A stretch of DNA of 64,000 bases, from assembly GCA_910586365.1 (NCBI GenBank), contig CAJUGP010000002.1, positions 1 to 64,000 of the forward strand, read 5' to 3'. The position numbers and the translations under genes are program-made. This DNA comes from an uncultured Christensenella sp. (GTDB taxonomy: Bacteria; Bacillota; Clostridia; Christensenellales; Borkfalkiaceae). The notes under the pieces are model-generated. The model saw only the letters and a list, made by a program, of their open reading frames with translations. It was not told the origin of the DNA and did no database searches. Shown one piece after another: positions 1 through 8,415 of this stretch. The first letter of the stretch is position 1; each line of letters starts with the position of its first letter.

Positions 1-31
1 ACTCTTTCCCTACACGACGCTCTTCCGATCT
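1..31. other. Illumina TruSeq adapter remnant
   Basis: These 31 bases match, from memory, the 3' end of the Illumina TruSeq universal read-1 adapter, ending in CGCTCTTCCGATCT. They are not biological sequence. The true contig begins at about base 32, so nothing upstream of the first gene can be interpreted. Confidence 0.97.
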
Positions 32-50
32 AATTACCGACACTGAGAAT

Positions 51-737
51 ATGCAAAAACGTTATATTCCCTTTGCGGTATTTTTTGTCATCCTTTTGGT
101 CATTTTGGCAGGATTCGGCGCGCGAACCGTTCGGTCCGAGGCAACCTTCGCCTTTGCCGCAAGCGAAAAGAAAATATATCTCACCTTCGACGACGGTCCG
201 AGCACGGTCGTAACCGAACGCGTGTTGGACGTTTTGAAGCAGGAAAAGGTGAAAGCGACCTTTTTTATCGTGAGCGACCGTGCAAAGACGCGCCGCTCCA
301 CCTTGAAACGCATCGCGGACGAAGGACATACCGTGGGGGTGCATTCGGCGACGCACGATTACGCGAAAATTTACGCTTCCGACGCCGCCCTTTTAACCGA
401 CGTTTCCGCCTGCGCCGATTATATCTACGAAGTCACGGGCAAAAAACCGACCTGTTACCGCTTCCCCGGCGGCGGAATCAAGGATATCAAACACAAAACG
501 GCGCTCCTCAAAAACGCCGGTTACACCGTCGTTTCCTGGAACGCCGTCTGCGGCGACGAAGAAATTCCCCGCGCCGACGCGGATACGCTTTATAAACGGG
601 CAATACAGACCGCCGAAGGCAAAAACAACGTCGTGCTGCTCTGCCACGATTCCGCTTCGCACAAGGCGACGGCGGAAGCGCTCGAACGCATTATTCGTTA
701 TTTCCGCAAAGAAGGGTATGTTTTCTGCGCTTACTGA
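51..737 (+). CDS. Polysaccharide deacetylase (NodB-fold)
   Basis: A 228-residue exported carbohydrate esterase 4 protein, probably removing acetyl groups from peptidoglycan or another cell-wall glycan. A hydrophobic segment at about residues 6-25 is a signal or membrane anchor. The NodB motifs are visible: TFDDGP near residue 45 (catalytic Asp plus metal Asp), HSATHDY near 98 (metal histidines), YRFPGG near 137, and LLCHDS near the C terminus. The length suits a single NodB domain of the PdaA type. The ATG lies 20 bases after the adapter, so promoter and ribosome site are mostly missing. The 3' end overlaps the convergent ATPase gene by 47 bp. The substrate cannot be told from sequence. Confidence 0.88.
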   Translation: MQKRYIPFAVFFVILLVILAGFGARTVRSEATFAFAASEKKIYLTFDDGPSTVVTERVLDVLKQEKVKATFFIVSDRAKTRRSTLKRIADEGHTVGVHSATHDYAKIYASDAALLTDVSACADYIYEVTGKKPTCYRFPGGGIKDIKHKTALLKNAGYTVVSWNAVCGDEEIPRADADTLYKRAIQTAEGKNNVVLLCHDSASHKATAEALERIIRYFRKEGYVFCAY

Positions 738-3294
738 TAAGCTTTTTGGGACGGTGCGACGCGATCGCCGTATAGATTATTCCCACGGGCAGAATGCTCA
801 GCGAACACAGCGCAACCGCGAGCCACTGCGCCCCGTTGAGCGATTGTAAGCCGAACGCGAAACGGAGCGGCGGCGCGAACACGAGCAACACGTTGACCGC
901 CACGCCGATAAACGCCGTCAACAGCAGCGTGCGGTTGGCGAAAAAGTCGCGCGGGCGCATGAGCCTATCCTCGCACCGAACGTTAAAGGCGTGGAACAGC
1001 TCCAAAAGCGACAGCGTGAGGAAACACACGGTGGACGCGACGGCATTGCCCCAATACTTTACGCCCAGCACGAAAAGCGTGACGATGATCGCCGTTTGCA
1101 CCGCGCCGAAAATCCCGATCCGCAAAAGCGACGGCGGCGAAAAAATTTCTTTCTCGGAAACGGGCGGACGGTTCATAGCGCCTTCCGTGCGTTCCATACC
1201 GAGCGCGAGCACGGGCAGCGAGTCGGTGATCAAATTGATCCACAAGAGCTGCGTGGACGTGAGGAAGGCGTATTTCCATAAGAACAGCGATACCACGAGC
1301 ACCGCGAGCACTTCGGCAAGGTTGGTGGCAAGGAAGAAAGAAATCGTCTTTTTAATATTGAAAAATACGTTCCGTCCCTCTTCGACCGCATGCACGAGGG
1401 TGGAAAAGTCGTCGCCCTTCAATACGATCTCGGCGGCGTTTTTTGTTACGTCCGTACCCGAACCCATGGCGACGCCGATGTCGGCGGCACGCAGCGCGGG
1501 CGCGTCGTTTACGCCGTCGCCCGTCATGGCGACGATCTCGCCCTGTTTTTGCAGCGCCGCGACGATCTGCTGTTTATGCCGCGGCGAAACGCGCGCGTAT
1601 ACCGTATATTTTTTTGCAACGGCGGCGTAGTCCTCGCCTAACGCGTCGATTTCGTCGCCCGTAAGCACCTCGCTTTCGTTTTCCGCGATCGAAAGCCGTT
1701 TGGCGATCGCAAACGCCGTTTGCGCGCTGTCGCCCGTGATCATCACCGTGCGGATACCCGCTTTTCGGCAGGAAAGCACCGCCTCGCGCGCGCCCTCTTT
1801 GGGTGGATCGAGCATCGCGGCAAGCCCTATAAACGTTAAGCCTTCTTCTTTGCCGCCCTGTCCGCGCGCGAACCCCAAAACGCGCATGGCGCGCGAAGAA
1901 AACGCGTTAATCTTGCTTTCGATCGCCGCTTTGTCCGATATAGTAAGCGCCCGTTCGCCCGACGGGGTAAGAATGCGCGTACACTTCCCGATCACGACGT
2001 CCGCGCCGCCCTTCACGAAAAGCTCGCCCTTATCCGTCAAAACGCTCATCATGCGCCGATCGCTCGAAAAGGGAACGCCGCCCACGATACGGCAGGCGTA
2101 TTCTACGCGGCAGCGATCGGCATATTCCACCAAGCTGACCTCGGTCGGATCGCCCACGTACGCGCCCGCGTCGCCCTTTACGGTATGGCACACGCGCATG
2201 CAGCGCAAAAGCTCGCGCTGCCCTTCCGTTCCCATATACCGTTCTTCCGCCGCCGAAAAGTCGGTTGCGATCTCCTCGACCGTCATTTTATTTTGCGTCA
2301 GCGTGCCCGTTTTATCCGAACAAATGCAGGTGCAACTGCCGAGCGTCTGCACGGCGGAAAGCTTGCGCATGACGGCATTCGCCTTTGCCATGCGCTGCAC
2401 GCCCATGGCGAGAATGACGGTGACGACGGCGCCCATGCCCTCGGGGATCGCCGCCACGGCGACGGCGACGGCGTTCATCACGTTCTGCAAAAAGCTGACG
2501 CGTTTGGAAAGCATACCGCCCAAAAAGAGCACGGCGGCGACCGACAAAACCGAGACCGTTATGATCTTGCCGAGCTTCGCCACAAGCTTATCGAGGGGCG
2601 AGGCGACCGTTTCGGTTTGATCGAGCATTCCCGCGATCTTACCCGTTTCGGTATCCATGCCTACCGCCGTGACAACGGCGCGCGCCGATCCCTTTACGCA
2701 GAACGTGGAATAATGCGCGGTATTTTTGCGGTCGGCAAGCGATTTTTTCGTGACGATGCAGTCGCTTTTCAAAACGGGCTTGCTCTCGCCCGTCAGCGTC
2801 GATTCGTCGCAGCGGAAATCTTTGCTTTCCAGAATACGGCAGTCGGCGGGGATACGGTCGCCCTCTTCGAGCTCGATGACGTCGCCCACGACAAGCTCTT
2901 CCGCGTCGATGACGATAAGCTTTCCGTCGCGCACGACCTTCGCCTCGCACGTGGATAGCTTTTTCAGATTTTCGATCGCCTTGTCCGCGCGGTATTGCTG
3001 CAAAAAGCCCACGACCGCGTTGAGCAGAATAATAAACAGAAGAATGCCCGTATCGACCAACTCGTTTTTATCCTTCGTGAGAAAAGCGAGCACGGCGGAA
3101 AGGAAAGCGGCAAGGACGAGGATAATGGTCATTAAATCCTTGAACTGCGCGAAAAAAAGCGCGATCTTGCTTCTTTTTTTGCCCTCTTTGAACACGTTTC
3201 TGCCGTTTTTTTCGAGCCTTGCACGCGCTTCTTCGCTTGAAAGTCCGCTTGCCTTGCTCTTGATTTTTTCGAGCGTTTGCTCCGCGCTCAGCAT
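691..3294 (-). CDS. Calcium-type P-type ATPase (P2A family)
   Basis: An integral membrane cation pump of about 867 residues, probably exporting Ca2+ with ATP. It has TGES in the actuator domain, DKTGTLTQNKM with the phosphorylated Asp, and TGDGVNDAP in the P domain. Residues for two SERCA-like Ca sites look present: Glu in IPEG (M4), Asn and Glu in ATNLAEV (M5), NLITD (M6) and Glu in SLLELFHAF (M8). The M4 motif reads PEGMGA rather than the usual PEGLPA. I chose the ATG at 3294, which has GGAAA upstream; 3306 is an alternative. The frame stays open further upstream but runs through a terminator hairpin at 3321-3360. The 3' end overlaps the convergent deacetylase. Confidence 0.9.
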   Translation of the reverse strand: MLSAEQTLEKIKSKASGLSSEEARARLEKNGRNVFKEGKKRSKIALFFAQFKDLMTIILVLAAFLSAVLAFLTKDKNELVDTGILLFIILLNAVVGFLQQYRADKAIENLKKLSTCEAKVVRDGKLIVIDAEELVVGDVIELEEGDRIPADCRILESKDFRCDESTLTGESKPVLKSDCIVTKKSLADRKNTAHYSTFCVKGSARAVVTAVGMDTETGKIAGMLDQTETVASPLDKLVAKLGKIITVSVLSVAAVLFLGGMLSKRVSFLQNVMNAVAVAVAAIPEGMGAVVTVILAMGVQRMAKANAVMRKLSAVQTLGSCTCICSDKTGTLTQNKMTVEEIATDFSAAEERYMGTEGQRELLRCMRVCHTVKGDAGAYVGDPTEVSLVEYADRCRVEYACRIVGGVPFSSDRRMMSVLTDKGELFVKGGADVVIGKCTRILTPSGERALTISDKAAIESKINAFSSRAMRVLGFARGQGGKEEGLTFIGLAAMLDPPKEGAREAVLSCRKAGIRTVMITGDSAQTAFAIAKRLSIAENESEVLTGDEIDALGEDYAAVAKKYTVYARVSPRHKQQIVAALQKQGEIVAMTGDGVNDAPALRAADIGVAMGSGTDVTKNAAEIVLKGDDFSTLVHAVEEGRNVFFNIKKTISFFLATNLAEVLAVLVVSLFLWKYAFLTSTQLLWINLITDSLPVLALGMERTEGAMNRPPVSEKEIFSPPSLLRIGIFGAVQTAIIVTLFVLGVKYWGNAVASTVCFLTLSLLELFHAFNVRCEDRLMRPRDFFANRTLLLTAFIGVAVNVLLVFAPPLRFAFGLQSLNGAQWLAVALCSLSILPVGIIYTAIASHRPKKLISKRRKHTLLCGNNE

Positions 3295-3320
3295 ATACGT
3301 TTCCATACGGATAACGTATG

Positions 3321-3360
3321 AAAAAACCGACGGGGTTATGATAACTTCCGTCGGTTTTTC
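3321..3360. terminator. Bidirectional intrinsic terminator after pyrE
   Basis: Inverted repeat with arms AAAAAACCGACGG (3321-3333) and CCGTCGGTTTTTC (3348-3360) and a loop of about 14 bases. T runs lie on both sides. It sits just past the pyrE stop and before the ATPase start, so it likely ends the pyr operon transcript. Confidence 0.85.
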
Positions 3361-3387
3361 CGTCTTTAACGCAAGAGAATATCGCAC

Positions 3388-4041
3388 TTACGCGCCGTAA
3401 TTTTTCAAATACTCCTTCATGGCGGGCACGTATTCTTTGCCCGCGACGACGCCCTCTTCCAGCGCCTCGATAATATCCTTAACCGTTACGATCGAATATA
3501 CCTTCACTCCGTATTCGTCGTAAGCTTCCTGCACGGCGGATTTTTCGCCCGTGCCCTTTTCCATACGGTCGACCGAAATAAGCATCGCTTCGATTTTTAC
3601 GTCGCCTTCCTGTTTGATCTTGGGCAGAATTTCGCGCAGCGCCTTGCCCGAGGTCATCACGTCCTCGATAATGCACACCTTATCGCCGTCATGCAGAGCC
3701 TGCCCTACGAACATGCCCCCCTCGCCGTGGTCCTTTACCTCTTTGCGGTCGAAGCAGAACCCCAAATTCACGCCGTGATTGTTCGCAAGCGCGATCGCCG
3801 TGGATACCGCAAGCGGTATTCCCTTGTAAGCGGGTCCGACGAGCGTTTGCGCGTTCACGCCGTGTTCGAGGTAGCAAGCTGCATAATATTCGCCCAAACG
3901 CGCCGCCTGCGCCCCCGTGCGATATTTCCCCGCGTTGATGAAATACGGCGCTTTTCTGCCGCTTTTCAGCGTAAAATCGCCGAAACAAAGCACTTCGTTT
4001 TCCACCATAAACCGAATAAACTGTTTTTTGTAATCCTGCAT
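3388..4041 (-). CDS. pyrE: Orotate phosphoribosyltransferase
   Basis: A 217-residue cytosolic enzyme joining orotate to PRPP to give OMP, the fifth step of UMP synthesis. The PRPP-binding loop is VCIIEDVMTSGKA; the flexible catalytic loop is DRKEVKDHGEGG with its Lys and His. The ATG at 4041 has AAGGAG six bases upstream. The frame is open to 4164, but that extension runs into the family A repeat and is unlikely to be translated. It is the last gene of the pyr operon, 480 bp after pyrD, separated by a tandem repeat array. A terminator follows. Confidence 0.96.
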   Translation of the reverse strand: MQDYKKQFIRFMVENEVLCFGDFTLKSGRKAPYFINAGKYRTGAQAARLGEYYAACYLEHGVNAQTLVGPAYKGIPLAVSTAIALANNHGVNLGFCFDRKEVKDHGEGGMFVGQALHDGDKVCIIEDVMTSGKALREILPKIKQEGDVKIEAMLISVDRMEKGTGEKSAVQEAYDEYGVKVYSIVTVKDIIEALEEGVVAGKEYVPAMKEYLKNYGA

Positions 4042-4066
4042 GATATACTCCTTTTCTTTTAATTTC

Positions 4067-4095
4067 AGATTCCTCGACTGCGCTCGGAATGACAA
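4067..4095 (-). repeat. Family A dispersed repeat, reverse copy
   Basis: Reads AGATTCCTCGACTGCGCTCG then GAATGACAA, the reverse complement of the GTCATTCCGAGC...GAGGAATCT element that recurs in most long gaps of this window. It lies directly upstream of the pyrE ribosome site. Confidence 0.8.
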
Positions 4096-4100
4096 TATAC

Positions 4101-4388
4101 CGTCATTAACCGCGCTCGCGACGTAATACCGTCGTTGACTGCGCTTGCGGCACAATTCTGTCATTAACCGCGCTCGCGACGTAATACCGTCATTAACTGC
4201 GCTTGCGAAACAATGCTGTCATGAACCGCGCCTGCGACGTAATACCGTCGTTGACTGCTTGCGAAACAATGCTGTCATTAACCGCGCTCGCGACGTAATA
4301 CCGTCATTAACCGCGCTTGCGACGCAATACCGTCATTAACCGCGCTTGCGACGCAATACCGTCATCGCCTACGCTCGCGGCACAATGG
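4101..4388. repeat. 29-bp tandem repeat array inside the pyr operon
   Basis: Ten contiguous degenerate copies of a 29-bp unit built on YGTCATTAACCGCGCTTGCG followed by an ACRYAATR tail. Nine units are 29 bp; the sixth, at 4246-4272, is 27 bp. There are no spacers. The unit resembles a cut-down family A element, a copy of which flanks each end (4067-4095, 4400-4443). The array fills most of the 480-bp gap between pyrD and pyrE and would be transcribed with the operon. I see no coding function. Confidence 0.9.
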
Positions 4389-4399
4389 TGTCATTATGC

Positions 4400-4443
4400 T
4401 GTCATTCTGAGCGTAGCGCAGAGCGCGCAGCCGAAGAATCTTT
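4400..4443 (+). repeat. Family A dispersed repeat
   Basis: Copy of the TGTCATTCTGAGC element with its partner GCCGAAGAATC about 20 bases later. It closes the left side of the pyrD-pyrE gap. Confidence 0.8.
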
Positions 4444-4521
4444 ATCGCAACGAGATTGCAGCGTTCTGCCAAGCAGCATAAACGCGATTTTATACACGCC
4501 GCCGCGAAAACGGCAAGTTTT

Positions 4522-5433
4522 TTATCCGTGAAGCCTCAGCGTATTGACGATTTCCGAAAGATTTTTTACGCCGTGCTTCTCGCACCAAAGGTTTAATCCT
4601 TCGATGATCTTGGGGCAGGCAAACGCGTCGGTAAAATTCTGCGTGCCCACTTCGACGGCGACCGCCCCCGCCATCATAAATTCGAGCGCGTCCTCGGCGC
4701 AGGTGATGCCGCCCATGCCCACGACGGGAATGCTCACGGCGTGCGCCGCTTCGTATACCATGCGCACCGCGATCGGTTTAATACCAGCGCCCGAAACGCC
4801 GCCCGTATTATTGGCGATGATCGGCGCTCTTCGTTCGACGTCGATCGCCATGCCCGTAAACGTATTCACGAGCGAAAGCGCGTCCGCGCCGCCCTCTTGC
4901 GCCGCACGCGCGTTCATGACGATGCTTTCGACGTTGGGCGAAAGCTTGACGATAAGCGGCGTCTTTTTGAGATTGCTTTTTGAAATTTTCGTCACTTCCC
5001 GAATGCTGTCGGGACGGATCCCGAACGCCATGCCGCCGCACTTCACGTTGGGGCAGGAAATGTTCAGCTCGATAAAATCGACCTTACCGTCGAGCCGCGC
5101 GCAGATCGCGCCGTAATCCTCGAGCGTGCTGCCCGCCACGTTGGCGACGACGCGCGTTTTCGATTTGAGCCACTCTAAATCGTGTTCGAGAAACGCGTCC
5201 ACGCCGGGGTTCTGCAATCCGACGGCGTTCAGAATCACGCCGCGGCTTTCCGCAATGCGCGGCACAAGATTGCCCGCGCGCGGCGCAAGCGTAAGCCCTT
5301 TCGTCGCCACGCCGCCCAACACCGAAATATCGTAAAGCTCGTCATACTCCCTTCCGAACCCGAACGTGCCCGAGGCGGGAATCACGGGATTTTTGAGTTC
5401 CACTCCGCACAGATTAACGCTTAAATTCGCCAT
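4522..5433 (-). CDS. pyrD: Dihydroorotate dehydrogenase B, catalytic subunit
   Basis: A 303-residue FMN enzyme of class 1B that oxidises dihydroorotate to orotate with NAD+, in complex with PyrK. N-terminal VELKNPVIPASGTFGFG binds FMN. NISCPNVKCGG carries the class 1 active-site Cys, the residue expected of class 1B rather than the Ser of the membrane class 2 enzyme. The C-terminal GMGGITCAEDALEFMMAGA is the phosphate-binding glycine-rich strand. The gene follows pyrK by about 25 bp in the operon, which agrees with a PyrD-PyrK heterotetramer. Confidence 0.96.
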   Translation of the reverse strand: MANLSVNLCGVELKNPVIPASGTFGFGREYDELYDISVLGGVATKGLTLAPRAGNLVPRIAESRGVILNAVGLQNPGVDAFLEHDLEWLKSKTRVVANVAGSTLEDYGAICARLDGKVDFIELNISCPNVKCGGMAFGIRPDSIREVTKISKSNLKKTPLIVKLSPNVESIVMNARAAQEGGADALSLVNTFTGMAIDVERRAPIIANNTGGVSGAGIKPIAVRMVYEAAHAVSIPVVGMGGITCAEDALEFMMAGAVAVEVGTQNFTDAFACPKIIEGLNLWCEKHGVKNLSEIVNTLRLHG

Positions 5434-5458
5434 TTGTATTCCCTCTTTTTGTGAAATA

Positions 5459-6211
5459 TTACAACTCGACTTCGTTTATCTCGAATACCGGTCCGTCTTT
5501 GCAGACGCGGGCGTGCGCGCCGTCCGTTAAATTGCAGACGCACACAAGGCACGCGCCGATCCCGCAGCCCATGCGCTCTTCGAGCGAAACGTAGCAGGGA
5601 ATCCCCGTACCCTTTAACGAAGTTTTCAGCGCTCTGAGCATGGGCGTCGGTCCGCAGGCAAGCACGGCGTCGAATTTTTCATGCAGCAGATCGTTGCAAA
5701 ACGCTTCGACCGCGTTGCCGTGAAACCCGAAGCTGCCGTCGTCCGAGGCGAACACGGCGCGTTCGCACCGTTCAAGCTCGTACTCCATGCACAGCGCGTC
5801 GCGGTTGCGGAAGCCCATGTACGCATACAGGCGCTTGCTTTTGGCATATTGACGGATCGCCGCCACGAGCGGGAAGATCCCCACGCCGCCGCCCACGATT
5901 GCGATTTTCTTCTGCGTATCGTCGAGATAAAACCCGTTGCCGAGGGGCATGAGGACGGAGAGCTTTTCGCCCGCCTTGTAATCGAACGCCAGCTTCCGCG
6001 TACCCTCGCCTTTCAGACGGTAACACACCGTAATGCGTTCCCCTTCGGCTTTGCAGACGGCAAGGGGGCGGCGCAGCGGCTTTTCGCCCACGCCGATCAT
6101 GCAAAACTGCCCCGCCCGCACGGCAACCGTTTCTTCGGTCGCAAACGTGAGAGAATAAATCTCTTCCGCGATTTTTTTGTTTTCCAAAACGGTTACCGTC
6201 AATTCGCGCAT
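5459..6211 (-). CDS. pyrK: Dihydroorotate dehydrogenase electron transfer subunit
   Basis: A 250-residue FAD and [2Fe-2S] protein that passes electrons from PyrD to NAD+. An N-terminal FAD domain contains RRPLAVCKAEG; a GGGVGIFPL stretch binds the nucleotide. The C terminus holds the ferredoxin-like cluster ligands in GCGIGACLVCVC, with a later Cys in ARVCKDGP. The ATG at 6211 overlaps the pyrF stop by 13 bp and has GGGGGC close upstream, so translation is probably coupled. The frame is open well beyond this start, but that part is an out-of-frame reading of pyrF. Confidence 0.95.
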   Translation of the reverse strand: MRELTVTVLENKKIAEEIYSLTFATEETVAVRAGQFCMIGVGEKPLRRPLAVCKAEGERITVCYRLKGEGTRKLAFDYKAGEKLSVLMPLGNGFYLDDTQKKIAIVGGGVGIFPLVAAIRQYAKSKRLYAYMGFRNRDALCMEYELERCERAVFASDDGSFGFHGNAVEAFCNDLLHEKFDAVLACGPTPMLRALKTSLKGTGIPCYVSLEERMGCGIGACLVCVCNLTDGAHARVCKDGPVFEINEVEL

Positions 6212-7110
6212 ATTGCCCCCAAAACGCTTAAAAGGTCTTGCTTCATATCGAGGCACGCCTGCCGCGCTGCGCCGTCGTATTCTCCGCCGCGCTTTTTGTA
6301 CGCGCATAGAATACCGCGCGAGTTGTTGACGATGCCGCCCATGCCCCCCTTGCGGAAGCTGTTTTTGAGCATTTCGGCATTGCCGCCCTGCGCGCCGTAA
6401 CCGGGGATCAAAAAGAACGTGTGCGCCAGCCGATCGCGTAAAATCTTCGCTTCCTCGGGGTGCGTCGCCCCCACGACCGCGCCCACGGCGGAATAACCGT
6501 ATTTGCCGATCGTCTCTTTGCCCCATTCTTCGACCATGTCGCCCATGCACTCGAAAACGGTGCGTCCGTCGGTCAAACGCAGATTTTGCAATTCGCCCGA
6601 AGAAGGGTTACTCGTTTTCACAAGCACGAAAATGCCTTTTTCGTACCGCTTGCAGTCGTTGACGAACGGCACGATCCCGTCCGATCCCAGATACCCGTTT
6701 ACCGTAAGCATATCGGAAGGAAACGCCTGCGCGTTCGCGCCGTTTATTTCGGTCAAGCCGAGATAAGCCGCGGAATACTGCGCCGCCGTCGCGCCGATGT
6801 CGTTGCGCTTTGCGTCGGTGATTACGATAAGCCCCTTGCTCTTCGCGTAGAGCAGCGTTTCGTAAAACGCGCTCAGCCCCGCCGCGCCGTATTGCTCATA
6901 ATAAGCGATCTGCACTTTGACGGCGGGAACGACGTCGCACACCGCGTCGATCACGCCTTTGTTAAACCGCACGATCGCCTGCGCGGCGCCGCTAAAGTCT
7001 TGCACGCCCTCGCGCATCGTTTCGGGCAGATACTCGAATGACGTATCCAAGCCCACGCAAGTGGGATTTTGTTTTGCGATAATTGCCTCGATCAGTTTAT
7101 CGACGATCAT
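6199..7110 (-). CDS. pyrF: Orotidine-5'-phosphate decarboxylase, long type
   Basis: A 303-residue cytosolic enzyme that decarboxylates OMP to UMP, the last step of the pathway. The catalytic Lys-Asp cluster is in ITDAKRNDIG. PTCVGLDTSFEYLP at the N terminus and the roughly 300-residue length mark it as the longer PyrF subfamily (type 2) rather than the 230-240-residue Bacillus type. IPGYGAQGG near residue 245 is the phosphate-binding loop. It lies between pyrC and pyrK, overlapping pyrK. Confidence 0.95.
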   Translation of the reverse strand: MIVDKLIEAIIAKQNPTCVGLDTSFEYLPETMREGVQDFSGAAQAIVRFNKGVIDAVCDVVPAVKVQIAYYEQYGAAGLSAFYETLLYAKSKGLIVITDAKRNDIGATAAQYSAAYLGLTEINGANAQAFPSDMLTVNGYLGSDGIVPFVNDCKRYEKGIFVLVKTSNPSSGELQNLRLTDGRTVFECMGDMVEEWGKETIGKYGYSAVGAVVGATHPEEAKILRDRLAHTFFLIPGYGAQGGNAEMLKNSFRKGGMGGIVNNSRGILCAYKKRGGEYDGAARQACLDMKQDLLSVLGAICAN

Positions 7111-7132
7111 ATTTTTTCTCCTGTTTTTTGAT

Positions 7133-8386
7133 TCACTCTTGATATTTGATTTCGCCGTCCGAAACGGTCATCTTCACTCTGCCGCACACCTTCCTGCCTT
7201 TGAACGGCGTGTTTTTACCCTTGCTCTCGAACAAAGCGGGATCGACCGTCCACTCCTCGTTCAAATCGACGACGGTAAGATCGGCGACGACGCCCTCTTG
7301 CAGAACGCCGCCTTCCAAAGAAAGAATACGCGCGGGCGCGGCGCTCATTCGTTCGGCAAGCTGTTCGATCGTGAGCACGCCGCCCTTGACGAGCTGCGTG
7401 TACGAAAGCGCGAACGACGTTTCGATTCCGCTGATGCCGAACGCCGCCATGTCGTATTCCACATGTTTATCGTCGTAATGGTGGGGGGCATGGTCGGTGA
7501 CGATGCAGTCGATCGTACCGTCGCTAAGACCCTCGATAATCGCAAGGCGGTCTTTTTCTTCCCGCAGCGGCGGGTTGACTTTGGTATCGGGATCGAATCC
7601 CGCGATCGCTTCGTCGGTGAGCGTAAAATAATGCGGACAGGTTTCCGCCGTCACCTTTACGCCCCGTTTCTTGGCGTCGCGAATGAGCTGTACGCCGCTG
7701 TAAGTGGAAACGTGGCAGATATGCACGGGGACGTCCAAGCTTTCCGCAAGGCAGATTTCGCGGGCGATGATGATGTCTTCCGCCGCGCGCAGACTGCCCT
7801 TCAGTCCCGTCAGCGTGGAATGATACCCTTCGTTCACCACGCCGCCGTCGACGAGCGAATGATCCTCGCAATGGCACAGGCAAACGAGACCGAAATCGGA
7901 AGCGTATTGCATGGCGTTCGCCATCAGTTTGGTATTGACGACCGTTTTTCCGTCCTCGCTGAGCGCGACCGCGCCCGCCGCCTTCATCGCGCCGATCGCG
8001 GCAAGATTTTTTCCTTCCTGCCCCTCGGTGATCGCGCCGACGGGGTGCACCTTGCACAATCCGACCTCGCGCGCGCGATTTTTGATATACGAAACGACGA
8101 CCTTGTTGTCGGTCACGGGTTTGGTGTTGGGCATGCAGCAGATCTGCGTAAAGCCGCCCTTCACGGCGGCGCGGCAACCGCTTTCGATATTCTCTTTTTT
8201 CTCATATCCCGGTTCGCGCAAATGCACGTGCATATCGATGAGTCCCGGCAGAACGGTGCGCCCGTTCAGATCGATCCCGTCGCCCGCGATCGAAGGCGCG
8301 ATCTTGCAAATCCTGCCGTTTTCGATGAGAAGATCGGCTTTTTTTACGCCGTCCTGCAAGACGACCATACCGTTTTTCAATAACAT
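7133..8386 (-). CDS. pyrC: Dihydroorotase
   Basis: A 417-residue zinc amidohydrolase closing carbamoyl aspartate to dihydroorotate. Metal ligands are visible as HVHLREPG (first two His), HCEDH and HICHVST (further His), and DHAPH (catalytic Asp). CCMPNTKPVTD is the family substrate motif. The length and motifs fit the class I bacterial enzyme. SEDGK near residue 150 supplies an Asp where some relatives carry a carboxylated Lys. It lies 29 bp after pyrB in the operon and 22 bp before pyrF. Confidence 0.96.
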   Translation of the reverse strand: MLLKNGMVVLQDGVKKADLLIENGRICKIAPSIAGDGIDLNGRTVLPGLIDMHVHLREPGYEKKENIESGCRAAVKGGFTQICCMPNTKPVTDNKVVVSYIKNRAREVGLCKVHPVGAITEGQEGKNLAAIGAMKAAGAVALSEDGKTVVNTKLMANAMQYASDFGLVCLCHCEDHSLVDGGVVNEGYHSTLTGLKGSLRAAEDIIIAREICLAESLDVPVHICHVSTYSGVQLIRDAKKRGVKVTAETCPHYFTLTDEAIAGFDPDTKVNPPLREEKDRLAIIEGLSDGTIDCIVTDHAPHHYDDKHVEYDMAAFGISGIETSFALSYTQLVKGGVLTIEQLAERMSAAPARILSLEGGVLQEGVVADLTVVDLNEEWTVDPALFESKGKNTPFKGRKVCGRVKMTVSDGEIKYQE

Positions 8387-8415
8387 AATTCTCTCCTTAT
8401 TTGAGGGATTGCGCG

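Noticed and set aside
4145..4531. Small proteins across the 29-bp array
   Set aside because: Open frames there are translations of the repeat, without ribosome sites, and change with each unit.
6212..6550. N-terminal extension of PyrK
   Set aside because: The extra 113 codons are an Arg-rich out-of-frame reading of pyrF; the family start is at 6211.
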